A DNA stretch of 64,000 nt, from positions 186,001 to 250,000 of the forward strand of contig NZ_JAHXPB010000003.1 of assembly GCF_023147505.1 (NCBI RefSeq), written 5' to 3'. The notes under the pieces were generated by a model. That model was not told where the DNA came from, did no database searches, and saw nothing but the letters and a program-made list of their open reading frames with translations. Origin of the DNA: Brevundimonas sp. EYE_349 (GTDB lineage Bacteria > Pseudomonadota > Alphaproteobacteria > Caulobacterales > Caulobacteraceae). Of this stretch, positions 43,216 to 51,702 are shown in pieces (within the stretch, counting starts at the first letter, position 1; each line of letters opens with the position of its first letter). Position numbers and translations under genes: made by a program.

Positions 43216-45441
43216 TCAGTAACGATAGCTCAGGCGCACGCCCCAGGTGCGCGGCGGATTGGGCGAACCCGTCGCCGCCGAGATGAAGCGGTTGCGCGAT
43301 TCCTCGGAGTAGGAATCCGTCAGATTGTTCACATAGACGCCGAACGCATAGTTCCCGTTCATCGGCCGCGCCGTAACCCCGGCGTTGACCAGCCAGTAGG
43401 AGTCGATGATCGAGTTGGATGAGGTGGAGAACTTCTCGTCGCGGAAGGCGTAGTTGGTCTGCGCCTCCACGCCCCAGTCGCCCATCCGCCAGTCGTAGGC
43501 GACCGAACCCTTGTAGTCCCATTTGGGGAAGGGCAGCCGCTCGCCGGCGCGGTCGCTGTAGATGATGGTGTTGTACTGGCCCGTCGCCGGGTCCTTGGCC
43601 GCCTCGGTCGCGGTCGAGTTGACGAAGAAGAACTCGTCGTATTCGCCGTATTTGTAGGCCAGGGCCTGGGTGATGGTCAGGTTGGGCAGGGGCCGCCACA
43701 CCGCCTCGATCTCCGCGCCCTGGATGTGGGACTTGGGCACGTTGATCATCCGACCGACGCGCCCGGTCTGGGTGTAGAGCACGCCCTGCAGCTGCTGGTC
43801 GCGGTAGTCGTAGTAGAAGGCGGCCGCGTTGAACTGCAGCTTGCGGTCCCAGAAGCTGGACTTCACCCCGGTCTCATAGGCGATCAGCTCTTCGAACTTG
43901 AACGGCTCCAGCTGGTCCGGCAGGCCGCTGTTATAGGTGGTGAAACCGCCCGACTTCACCCCGCGCGAGACGTTGGCGTAGGTCAGGATGTCGTCGCTGA
44001 TCGTGTATTCGACGCCCAGCTTCCCGGTCCATTCGCGCATCGACTGCGACTTCGACGCGGTGGCCCGCACCGAGGGGTTGGGGGCCAGGATCTCGGTCTT
44101 GAAGTTGTTCAGCTCGCGGCTTTCGTCCTCGTAGCGCAGGCCCCCGACCAGGGTCAGGCGGTCGTTCAGCCTGTAGTCCAGGTTTCCGAACACGCCCGTC
44201 GTCTCGACTTTCTGGCCGTAGGTGGTGCTCATGTAGAAGCCCAGGGTGCGGGCCTGCGAGAAGTCGGAGTAGAAGCCGCCGTCCACGCTTTCGTTGGCGT
44301 GATAGACGCCGGCCAGCCACTGGGCGCGGCCGCCGGTCGGCGAGGCCAGACGGACCTCCTGCGACGAAGTCTTGATGTCGTTGAAGAAGAAGGTGCCGGC
44401 CTCGTTGGACGCGGTGGCGTCCCAGTCGTTGAACTCGTTGCGGTCGAAGGTCTCATAGCTGGCGATGGCCGTCAGGGTCGCCCAGGTCAGATCCTGGTTC
44501 AGGCGCAGGCTGACGCCCTTGCCCTCGTTGTCGCGGAACGGCTTGGCGTTGGGCGAGGCGCCGATCAGCTGGGCGAAATAAGGGCTGATGCCCCAGCCGG
44601 TGATGCGGTGCGCGGTGTCGATCGGATAGACCCGGCCGCCGCCTGCGGTAAAGGGGCTGGTGATCAGCCGCAGGCCCCGGCCGTCCGACTGGTCGCGGCT
44701 GTAGTGCAGGTTCAGGTCGATGTCGGTCTGGGCCGTCGGGGTCCAGTTGACGCGCAGGCGGGCGGCCTTGGTGTCCTTGTCGCCCAGGCTTTCGCCGGTG
44801 TCGCGGTTGTATTGCCAGGCGCCGCCCGATTCCGCCGCCACCGACAGGCGCGCCGTCAGGTTCTCAGCGACGGGCCCCGACAGATAGCCCTCCAGCTTGG
44901 CCGCGTCATAGCTGCCGTAGCTCAGGTTCAGGCCGGCGGCGACATGGTCGGTCGGGGCGTTGGTGATCACGCTGACGGCGCCGCCGGTGGTGTTGCGGCC
45001 GTAAAGCGTGCCCTGCGGCCCGCGCAGCACCTCGACGCGGGCGATGTCGTACAGCAGACCTTGCGTCATCACGCCGTAAGGATAGGCCACCTCGTCGACA
45101 TAGATGCCCACGGTCGAGGTGTTGTTGGCGGCGTAGTCGGTCAGGCCGACGCCGCGAATGCGGAACTGGGGCTGGCCGCCGCCCAGCTGGCTGTCGACCT
45201 CCAGGCTGGGCACCGAGTTCTCCAGGTCGTTGACCGTCTGGATGTTGCGGTCGTCCAGCGCCTCGCCCGAGATGACGGTCAGGGCCAGGCCGACCTTCTG
45301 AGAAGATTCGGCGCGGCGCTGGGCCGTGACGATGACGTCGTCGACCGATGCGGTCGCAGCCTCGGACTGGATTTGGGCGACGGCGGGCAGGGCCGCCAGG
45401 GTGAGCGCGGCGACCGAGGCGCCGAGAAGAAGACGTTTCAT
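43216..45441 (-). CDS. TonB-dependent outer-membrane receptor
   Basis: The product (741 residues from the ATG at 45441) has a signal peptide ending PAVAQ, a TonB box in DDVIVTAQRR, a plug domain (about 45-160; RIRGVGLTDYA, EVLRGPQGTLYGRNTTGG) and a 22-strand barrel ending in a C-terminal aromatic (LSYRY). The next three genes encode phosphoesterases, so the ligand may be an organophosphate rather than a siderophore. An ATG nine bases upstream is an alternative start. Confidence 0.9.
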   Translation of the reverse strand: MKRLLLGASVAALTLAALPAVAQIQSEAATASVDDVIVTAQRRAESSQKVGLALTVISGEALDDRNIQTVNDLENSVPSLEVDSQLGGGQPQFRIRGVGLTDYAANNTSTVGIYVDEVAYPYGVMTQGLLYDIARVEVLRGPQGTLYGRNTTGGAVSVITNAPTDHVAAGLNLSYGSYDAAKLEGYLSGPVAENLTARLSVAAESGGAWQYNRDTGESLGDKDTKAARLRVNWTPTAQTDIDLNLHYSRDQSDGRGLRLITSPFTAGGGRVYPIDTAHRITGWGISPYFAQLIGASPNAKPFRDNEGKGVSLRLNQDLTWATLTAIASYETFDRNEFNDWDATASNEAGTFFFNDIKTSSQEVRLASPTGGRAQWLAGVYHANESVDGGFYSDFSQARTLGFYMSTTYGQKVETTGVFGNLDYRLNDRLTLVGGLRYEDESRELNNFKTEILAPNPSVRATASKSQSMREWTGKLGVEYTISDDILTYANVSRGVKSGGFTTYNSGLPDQLEPFKFEELIAYETGVKSSFWDRKLQFNAAAFYYDYRDQQLQGVLYTQTGRVGRMINVPKSHIQGAEIEAVWRPLPNLTITQALAYKYGEYDEFFFVNSTATEAAKDPATGQYNTIIYSDRAGERLPFPKWDYKGSVAYDWRMGDWGVEAQTNYAFRDEKFSTSSNSIIDSYWLVNAGVTARPMNGNYAFGVYVNNLTDSYSEESRNRFISAATGSPNPPRTWGVRLSYRY

Positions 45442-45713
45442 TTTGACCATCCATCGGGCGACGCGCGGGGCCCCGCCCTCGCGTGTCGATGTGTTTCGGG
45501 ATGTCGCCGAACAGCCGCCTGATCCACGCTTGGGTCGAGACGCGCGCGGCCCGGGGGAGACGAGCCTGGAGCGTCTTCGTCGCGTCGGAAAAACAACTGT
45601 TCGACAACGATGCCGCAATAGGCCGCGCGAACGATGCTTTTGTGACGCTTGTAGGAACTGTTTTTGTCAGATGGCGGCCCGCCAGCCGCAACAGGATAGT
45701 AACGCGCGTTCTA

Positions 45714-46964
45714 CTACTCTACGCGCGCAACCAGCAGGCTGGCCGCCGCCTTCAGGGCGTCTTCGTCAAGCGCCCGACCGCGCCCGCAGGCCAGCAGGGC
45801 CTCGGCCTTGACCCACAGGGCGAACCGGGTCGCCGCCAGACGGTTGAGGTCGAAATCGGCCGGCCAGACGCCTGTTCGCTTGTAGTAGGTGCCCCCGCCC
45901 TCCGGCCCGCGCAGCAGCATGGCCAGGTCGCGCAAGGACGGATCGCGCCGGGCCTCGATGCAAATGCTGGCGATCAGACGGGCGTATCGGACATAGAAGC
46001 CTTCCGCCTCGCGCCCGATGGCCACGGTCGGCGCCATGATGGCGGCCCAGCGATCCAGATCGACGCCGGCCGGATCGCCGTCCGGCGTATGGCCGGCCAA
46101 ATGCCCCGGCATGTCGCGGAACACGCTGTGCCAGACCGCGTCCAGCACGAAATGGCGCATGTCCGGCCAGTGATAGGCGATGGTCGAGGTCGAGGTCGCG
46201 GCCACGGCGCTGACCGAGCGATTGGTGATGGCGGTGATGCCGCCGGCCAGAATCTGGTCCGCCGCGATGTCCAGCAGCTTGCGCCGCATGGCCTCCGGCT
46301 CGGCGTCCCCCGCGGGCGCCTGGGGCAGGACCATGGCGTCGCGATACCAAAAGGTCGCCGTAGGCGGACCATCGGCGAGGCCGAAGGCGCGGTCGATCAT
46401 CGCCCCCAACCCCTCGGCGGCGACGACGCCATAGTCCGCCCGGCCGCGAAGCGCGCCCGCATAGTATTGTTCGAACGTCAGCCAGGCGACCAGGGGCTCC
46501 ACGAACCCGTCCAACCGCGCATCGCGCGCCAGATGCCGACGCCAGGCGTCGCAGCGCATGGCGTGCCAGCGACCCACCATGTCACGCTGCTCCGGGGCCG
46601 GCTCGGCGTCCAGCAGCAGGGCCTCCCAGATGCGGGCGAACCCCGCGTCGTCCGCCACCCGATGCCCCAGATAGGTCTGGGCCAGGGCCAGCAGGCCGTC
46701 GCGCGCCAGCGGCAGACCCGCCACCGAGCCGAAGAAGGCGTCGTGAAAGGCCGCATCGCGCCGCAGCGCCTCCTCGCCCACGGCCTGGATCAGGCCGGAC
46801 TTGGCCCCGAACAGATTGACGATGACGGTGGTGCTCTTGCCCACCGCCTGGGCCAGGTCGCGCAGCGTCAGGCTGTGCAGCCCCTCCGCCGAGGCCCGCT
46901 CGATGGCCGCGTCCAGAATGAGCGCGGCTTCGACGGCGCGACTGTGGCTCTGGCTGATCGACAT
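45714..46964 (-). CDS. Double TetR-family regulator (two TetR units in one chain)
   Basis: The 416-residue protein is about twice the usual TetR length and has two TetR-type DNA-binding regions: residues about 15-65 (LDAAIERASAEGLHSLTL, then VGKSTTVIVNLF) and about 230-275 (LLDIAADQILAGGITAIT, then STSTIAYHW). Each is followed by a helical half typical of TetR ligand domains. No frameshift is needed to read through. It lies 272 bases upstream of the TonB receptor on the same strand and may regulate it; that is inference. Confidence 0.83.
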   Translation of the reverse strand: MSISQSHSRAVEAALILDAAIERASAEGLHSLTLRDLAQAVGKSTTVIVNLFGAKSGLIQAVGEEALRRDAAFHDAFFGSVAGLPLARDGLLALAQTYLGHRVADDAGFARIWEALLLDAEPAPEQRDMVGRWHAMRCDAWRRHLARDARLDGFVEPLVAWLTFEQYYAGALRGRADYGVVAAEGLGAMIDRAFGLADGPPTATFWYRDAMVLPQAPAGDAEPEAMRRKLLDIAADQILAGGITAITNRSVSAVAATSTSTIAYHWPDMRHFVLDAVWHSVFRDMPGHLAGHTPDGDPAGVDLDRWAAIMAPTVAIGREAEGFYVRYARLIASICIEARRDPSLRDLAMLLRGPEGGGTYYKRTGVWPADFDLNRLAATRFALWVKAEALLACGRGRALDEDALKAAASLLVARVE

Positions 46965-47024
46965 GGGTCCTTAGGCCGAAGTGCGCGGAAAGGCGTCATG
47001 TCATGCGGGGTCGGGGCGTTGCGA

Positions 47025-48269
47025 TCAAGCCTGCCGACGAAACAGTCCGACGACCACGACGGCCGAGGCGAAGCAGGCGGCGGCGGCGATGTACAGTCCC
47101 CGGACGTCGATGTCGGCGCGCTCCAGGATCAGGGCGGCGATGGGCGCCAGGGCCTGAGGCAGGGCCACCGCCAGATTGTTCAGCCCCATGTCGCGCCCCC
47201 GGTTCTCCCGCGAGGGCAAGGCGTCGGCCATCAGCCCCATCTCTACGGAGCCATAGGCGCCCTGGCCCAGACCATAGGCGGCGAAGGCGACCACGGCGAC
47301 GATCCAGGACTGGGTCAGGGCCAGGACCAGGGTCGCGCCGCACAGAAGCGCAGCCCCCAGCAAGGCGACCGGCTGGCGGCGCCGGATGCGCCGACCGAAC
47401 ACCGCGACCAGTCCGGCGACGATCACGACCCCGCCGAAGCCGACGCCGGTCAGCAGGGCGTGGGCGCTTTCGGGCGTGCGGCCGGCCCACCCCACCGCAT
47501 CGGTGATGAAGTAAAGCAGATAGACGCTGACCAGCGCATATCCCGTCGCGATCAGCAGCCGGCAGGTCCAGACGACGACGAAGTTGCGCGATCGGAACGG
47601 ATCGAAGAACGCCCCGCCCTCGGCGGCCGGTTTGGGCGCCTCGCTCTGCGGACCCTCGGTCGAGGCCGGTTCGTCGAAGACGATCAGGAACAGGGCGGCG
47701 GCGGCCAGCAGAATGCCGCCCAGCAGCGCCAGCCGCCCCGGCTCGTGCTGCGGCCCCAGCGCCATCAGGCTGGACCCCAGGGCGACCGCCAGGGGGTAGG
47801 ACAGGCCCATCAGGGCGGAGGCGGTGCTACGCAGGGCCAGCGGCACGCGCTCGGCGAACACCGCCGACAGCGGCGCCATCAGAACGTTGAACGCAAGCTG
47901 GAAACCGATGATGGCCCAGACGAAGTGACCCGGCGTCGCAGACCGCCAGATGCCGACATAGCTGAGCACCGTCAGCACGGCGCCCAGCGCGATCCAGGGC
48001 CGACGACGACCGAACCGAGAGCGGGTCCGATCGCTGATCGCGCCCATGGCGATATTGGCGACGGCGGCGGTGACGGCGCCCCAGACCATGGCCCGGCTGA
48101 GGATCTCCGTCTTGGCCCTGGCGTCCAGACCGGCGGCGTGCAGCGGGGCGACGATCTGGAACAGGGGCGCCAGGCCGATGAAGGCGGCCAGGAAAAGCAC
48201 CAGATAGGCGGCCAGGACCAGGGGCGTGCGGCGGGTTTGGGAACGGCTGGAAACTTCGCCCTCCTCCAT
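47025..48269 (-). CDS. MFS transporter, probably for sugars
   Basis: The 414-residue protein has about 12 membrane helices and the loop motif SDRTRSRFGRRRPW, which is typical of the GPH/SLC45-like branch of the major facilitator superfamily. These move sugars or glycosides with protons. It is divergent from the GH9 gene, with a palindromic operator in the gap, and fits uptake of cello-oligosaccharides or their breakdown products into the cytoplasm. The substrate is inferred from context. Confidence 0.87.
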   Translation of the reverse strand: MEEGEVSSRSQTRRTPLVLAAYLVLFLAAFIGLAPLFQIVAPLHAAGLDARAKTEILSRAMVWGAVTAAVANIAMGAISDRTRSRFGRRRPWIALGAVLTVLSYVGIWRSATPGHFVWAIIGFQLAFNVLMAPLSAVFAERVPLALRSTASALMGLSYPLAVALGSSLMALGPQHEPGRLALLGGILLAAAALFLIVFDEPASTEGPQSEAPKPAAEGGAFFDPFRSRNFVVVWTCRLLIATGYALVSVYLLYFITDAVGWAGRTPESAHALLTGVGFGGVVIVAGLVAVFGRRIRRRQPVALLGAALLCGATLVLALTQSWIVAVVAFAAYGLGQGAYGSVEMGLMADALPSRENRGRDMGLNNLAVALPQALAPIAALILERADIDVRGLYIAAAACFASAVVVVGLFRRQA

Positions 48270-48376
48270 CGAACGGCCCTCGCCTCTATGGCACGAGGCC
48301 CGACGCGCTTGCTAGGGCGATCATGGCGCCCTGCGGCGTGAACGGCTGCAACATAATGCGATCAGCCCGCCTCTTG

Positions 48377-48390
48377 TGACAACGCTGTCA
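48377..48390. promoter_or_regulatory. Palindromic operator, LacI-type, between MFS and GH9 genes
   Basis: TGACAACGCTGTCA, one mismatch from a perfect palindrome, lies 80 bases before the GH9 start and 108 before the MFS start. The same motif recurs at 54343 and 61213. The CG centre and 14-base length fit LacI-family sites. Confidence 0.72.
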
Positions 48391-48469
48391 GATGCTAGAG
48401 TTTTTGCAAGGGGACGCTGGCGTGGATCGGCGTCGTTCGTGAAGAACACAGACCTTGAGGGAGGTTGGG

Positions 48470-50326
48470 GTGAGGAAGAGATTGACGGCCGGCGTCGCGG
48501 CGTTGGCCCTGGCGGCCGCCTTTGGCGCAGCGCACGCGGAACCGGAAGCGGCCGCCGTGCGCATGAGCCAGGTCGGGTTCGAAACCCAGGGTCCGAAGAC
48601 GGCCACGGTCGAGGATCGGGCGACCCGGCCCCTGCCTTGGCGCGTCGTGGACCCGGCGGGCGCCACCGTGGCGCAAGGGACGTCCAAGGTCTTTGGCCAG
48701 GACGCCGCCTCGGGCCAGGTGGTGCACACGGTCGATTTCCAGTCGCTACAGACGGACGGCGACGGTTATCGGCTGATCGTCGGATCGCACGAGAGCCGCC
48801 CCTTCGCGATCCAGCAGCATCCCCACGCCCGGCTGAAATACGACGCCCTGGCCTATTTCTATCAGAACCGGGCTGGCGTGCCGATCCTGGCCGCCCATGT
48901 GGCGCGGCCCGACCTGGCCCGCGCGGCCGGGCACCCGCGCGAGGTCGCCGGCTGCTTCTCGGGCGCGGACCAGGCCGGGGTGGTCTGGCCGGGCTGCGAC
49001 TATACGCTGGACGTCACCGGGGGTTGGTACGACGCGGGCGATCACGGCAAATATGTCGTCAACGGCGGGATTTCCGTCTGGATGTTGCTGAACGCCTATG
49101 AGCGGGCGATGGCGCGTAAAGGGCCGGGCGCGGACGCCTTCGCGGACGGCAAGGTCAGCATCCCGGAGGCCGGAAACGGCGTCAACGATCTGCTGGACGA
49201 GGCCCGCTACGAGATCGAGTTCCTGTTGAAGATGCAGATTCCGGACGGGGTGAAGCTGCGCGTGCCCGTCGGCGCCCAGACGCCGGGTCAGCCGCTGACC
49301 CTGACCGAGATCGACGCCGGCGGCATGGCGCATCACAAGGTCCACGACGCGCGCTGGACCGGCATCCCCCTGGCCCCCGCCGACGATCACGAGACACGCC
49401 TGCTGTATCCGCCCAGCACGGCGGCCACCCTGAACCTGGCGGCCGTCGGCGCCCAGTGCGCGCGCATCTGGCGCGAGATCGACCCCGCCTTCGCCCGACA
49501 GTGCCTGGCCGCCTCGCAGCGCGCCTTCCGCGCCGCCCTGCGAAATCGCGACGTTCGGGCTGGAGAGAATTTCGCCGGCGGCGGCGCCTATGGCGACAGC
49601 GACTTCTCAGACGAGTTCTACTGGGCGACGGCCGAGCTTTTGGCCACCACGCGCAATCCCGCCTATATGACGGCGCTGAAGACCTCGCCCTATTATCTCG
49701 GAGGCCCGACATCGGGCAAAAGCGCGACCGGCGATCCGGGCTATTCGTGGACGGCGGCCCTGGGCTCGCTGACTTTGGCCACCGTGCCGGACGTGCTGCC
49801 CGAGGAAGACCTGGTCAAGGTGCGCGCCAACATCGTGGCGGCGGCCCGGACCTATGTCGACGCCGGCTATGGCCAGGGCTACGGCCTGCCGGTCTCGGGC
49901 GAGAAATACGAGTGGGGTTCGAACGGCGCCCTGATGAGCCGGGCGGTCGTGCTGGGTTCGGCCTTCGACTACACCGGCGACTGGAACTTCCGAAACGCGG
50001 TGATCGCCTCGCTGGACTATGTGCTGGGGCGCAATCCGCTGGATCGGTCCTATGTGACGGGCTATGGCGACCGGCCGGTCCAGAATCCGCACCATCGGTT
50101 CTGGGCGCATCAGGCCAACCCGGCCTATCCCCTGCCCCCGGCCGGCGCCCTGTCGGGCGGGCCGAACAATCAGGCCATGATCGACGACGTGGCCAAGACC
50201 CTGGTCGGCAAATGCGCGGCCCAGACCTGCTGGGCCGACGACATCAACGCCTATGCGCTGAACGAGGTGGCCATCAACTGGAACGCGCCCCTGGTCTGGG
50301 TCGCCGCCTTCATCGACGATCGCTGA
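48470..50326 (+). CDS. Glycoside hydrolase family 9 (endo-glucanase-type)
   Basis: The 618-residue product starts with GTG after GGGAGG and has a signal peptide (ending AHAE), an N-terminal Ig-like CelD_N domain (about 30-115) and a GH9 catalytic domain. GGWYDAGDHGKYVVNG holds the Asp pair, and the C-terminal HHRFWAHQ and ALNEVAINWNAPLVW carry the conserved His and the Glu acid. It should cut beta-1,4-glucan or related glucan outside the cytoplasm or in the periplasm. Confidence 0.93.
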   Translation: MRKRLTAGVAALALAAAFGAAHAEPEAAAVRMSQVGFETQGPKTATVEDRATRPLPWRVVDPAGATVAQGTSKVFGQDAASGQVVHTVDFQSLQTDGDGYRLIVGSHESRPFAIQQHPHARLKYDALAYFYQNRAGVPILAAHVARPDLARAAGHPREVAGCFSGADQAGVVWPGCDYTLDVTGGWYDAGDHGKYVVNGGISVWMLLNAYERAMARKGPGADAFADGKVSIPEAGNGVNDLLDEARYEIEFLLKMQIPDGVKLRVPVGAQTPGQPLTLTEIDAGGMAHHKVHDARWTGIPLAPADDHETRLLYPPSTAATLNLAAVGAQCARIWREIDPAFARQCLAASQRAFRAALRNRDVRAGENFAGGGAYGDSDFSDEFYWATAELLATTRNPAYMTALKTSPYYLGGPTSGKSATGDPGYSWTAALGSLTLATVPDVLPEEDLVKVRANIVAAARTYVDAGYGQGYGLPVSGEKYEWGSNGALMSRAVVLGSAFDYTGDWNFRNAVIASLDYVLGRNPLDRSYVTGYGDRPVQNPHHRFWAHQANPAYPLPPAGALSGGPNNQAMIDDVAKTLVGKCAAQTCWADDINAYALNEVAINWNAPLVWVAAFIDDR

Positions 50327-50333
50327 AGCGAAA

Positions 50334-50359
50334 GGCCCGCTGCGATCTCGCGGCGGGCC
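50334..50359. terminator. Bidirectional terminator-like hairpin
   Basis: GGCCCGC-T-GCG-ATCT-CGC-G-GCGGGCC forms a 10-bp stem with one mismatch between convergent GH9 and antiporter genes. A short T-run follows on both strands (CTTTT on plus; TTTCG on minus), so it may serve both. Confidence 0.6.
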
Positions 50360-50368
50360 AATGCCTTT

Positions 50369-51676
50369 TCAGGTTTTGGACGCCGGAACGGCGCGGGCCG
50401 CCAGGTCATCTTCCGCCGCGTCCAGGCCGCCCAGATCACCGCGCTCGCGCGCCTTTCGCCCATAGACCCATTCGAACATCGGCGAAGCCATCAGGGTGGT
50501 GACGATGGCCATCAGCACCAGGATCGAGAACAGGGCCGGGCCGATCACGCCCCGCTGGAGGCCGATGTTGATGATGATCAGCTCCATCAGGCCGCGCGCA
50601 TTCATCAGGGCGCCGATGCCCAGGGCGGTGGCGTTGTCCTGACCCGTCAGGCGGGCGGCGGCCCAGCAGGCGCCGCCCTTGGCCAGGATGGAGCCGATCA
50701 GGATGACGCCCGTCACCGCAACCAGCCCCAGATTGTCGACCAAGGTCAGCTGGGTGTTCAGGCCCGAGAAGGTGAAGAACATCGGCAGCAGCAACAGGAC
50801 CACCAGCGGCTCCAATTGACGCCGTACGTCCTGGGCCAACACGCCCCGCGGCATGACGACGCCCAGAATGAAGCCGCCGAAAACCGCGTGAACCCCGACC
50901 GCGTCCATGGCCCAGGCGCTGGCCATGAACAGGATCACGACGACGCCCAGCAGGGTCGGCCCCACCCGCCCCTCGCGCTCGGCCATCCGCCCCAGGGGCG
51001 CCAGCAGCCTGGGGCCCAGGGTCAGCATGAACAGGGCGAAGGCGCCGCCGCCGCAAATCGCCGCGATCGCCACCATCGGGCCGGCCCCGAAACTGGCCAG
51101 GACGACGGCCAGAACGCACCAGGCGCCCGCGTCATCTATGGCGCCGGCCGCCAGCGACAGCGACCCCAGACGGGTGCCGCTGAGACCCCGCTCATGGATG
51201 ATGCGCGCCAGCATGGGAAAGGCGGTGATGGAGATGGCCGCGCCCATGAACAGCATGGCCTGCCATGGGGCGACGCCCTCGCCGAACAGACCCATGGAGA
51301 CCAGCCACGGCGCGATTGCGACGGCGGCCATGAAGGGGGCGGCCATGCCCGCCAGGGAGACGGCCGCCGCGCTTTTGGCGTTGGCCTGGAAATGATCGCG
51401 CCGGAAGCCCAGGCCGACCAGGAACATATAGAGGCCGACGCCCAACTGGCCGCCGACGAACAGGATCGAGCGCGAGTCCTTGGGGAAAAGGGCCGCCTGC
51501 AGATCGGGCGACAGCAGGCCCAGCAACGACGGTCCCAGGATGACGCCGGCGATCATCTCGCCCACCACCTGGGGCTGGCCCAGGTAACGCTTGGCCAGCC
51601 AGCCCACGATCCGGCAGGCGGCGACGATGATCGCCATCTGCAGGAAGAAGGCGACGCTCAGCTCAGCGTTCGTCAT
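50369..51676 (-). CDS. Kef-type cation:proton antiporter (CPA2)
   Basis: The 435-residue protein has about 12 membrane helices. Conserved features include EMIAGVILGPSLLG, GAAISITAFPMLARI and AIDDAGAWCVLAVV, as in CPA2 Na/H and K/H antiporters. No RCK/TrkA-N domain is attached. It would exchange Na or K for protons. It lies between the GH9 and GH3 genes, but no direct role in glucan use is known. Confidence 0.9.
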   Translation of the reverse strand: MTNAELSVAFFLQMAIIVAACRIVGWLAKRYLGQPQVVGEMIAGVILGPSLLGLLSPDLQAALFPKDSRSILFVGGQLGVGLYMFLVGLGFRRDHFQANAKSAAAVSLAGMAAPFMAAVAIAPWLVSMGLFGEGVAPWQAMLFMGAAISITAFPMLARIIHERGLSGTRLGSLSLAAGAIDDAGAWCVLAVVLASFGAGPMVAIAAICGGGAFALFMLTLGPRLLAPLGRMAEREGRVGPTLLGVVVILFMASAWAMDAVGVHAVFGGFILGVVMPRGVLAQDVRRQLEPLVVLLLLPMFFTFSGLNTQLTLVDNLGLVAVTGVILIGSILAKGGACWAAARLTGQDNATALGIGALMNARGLMELIIINIGLQRGVIGPALFSILVLMAIVTTLMASPMFEWVYGRKARERGDLGGLDAAEDDLAARAVPASKT

Positions 51677-51702
51677 CGTCCACCCCTCCCCCCGAAGGAC
51701 GC

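Noticed and set aside
45442..45713. AACAACTGTTCG and GGAACTGTTTTTG as operators of the double TetR protein
   Set aside because: The half-sites do not line up as a convincing palindrome and could be chance.
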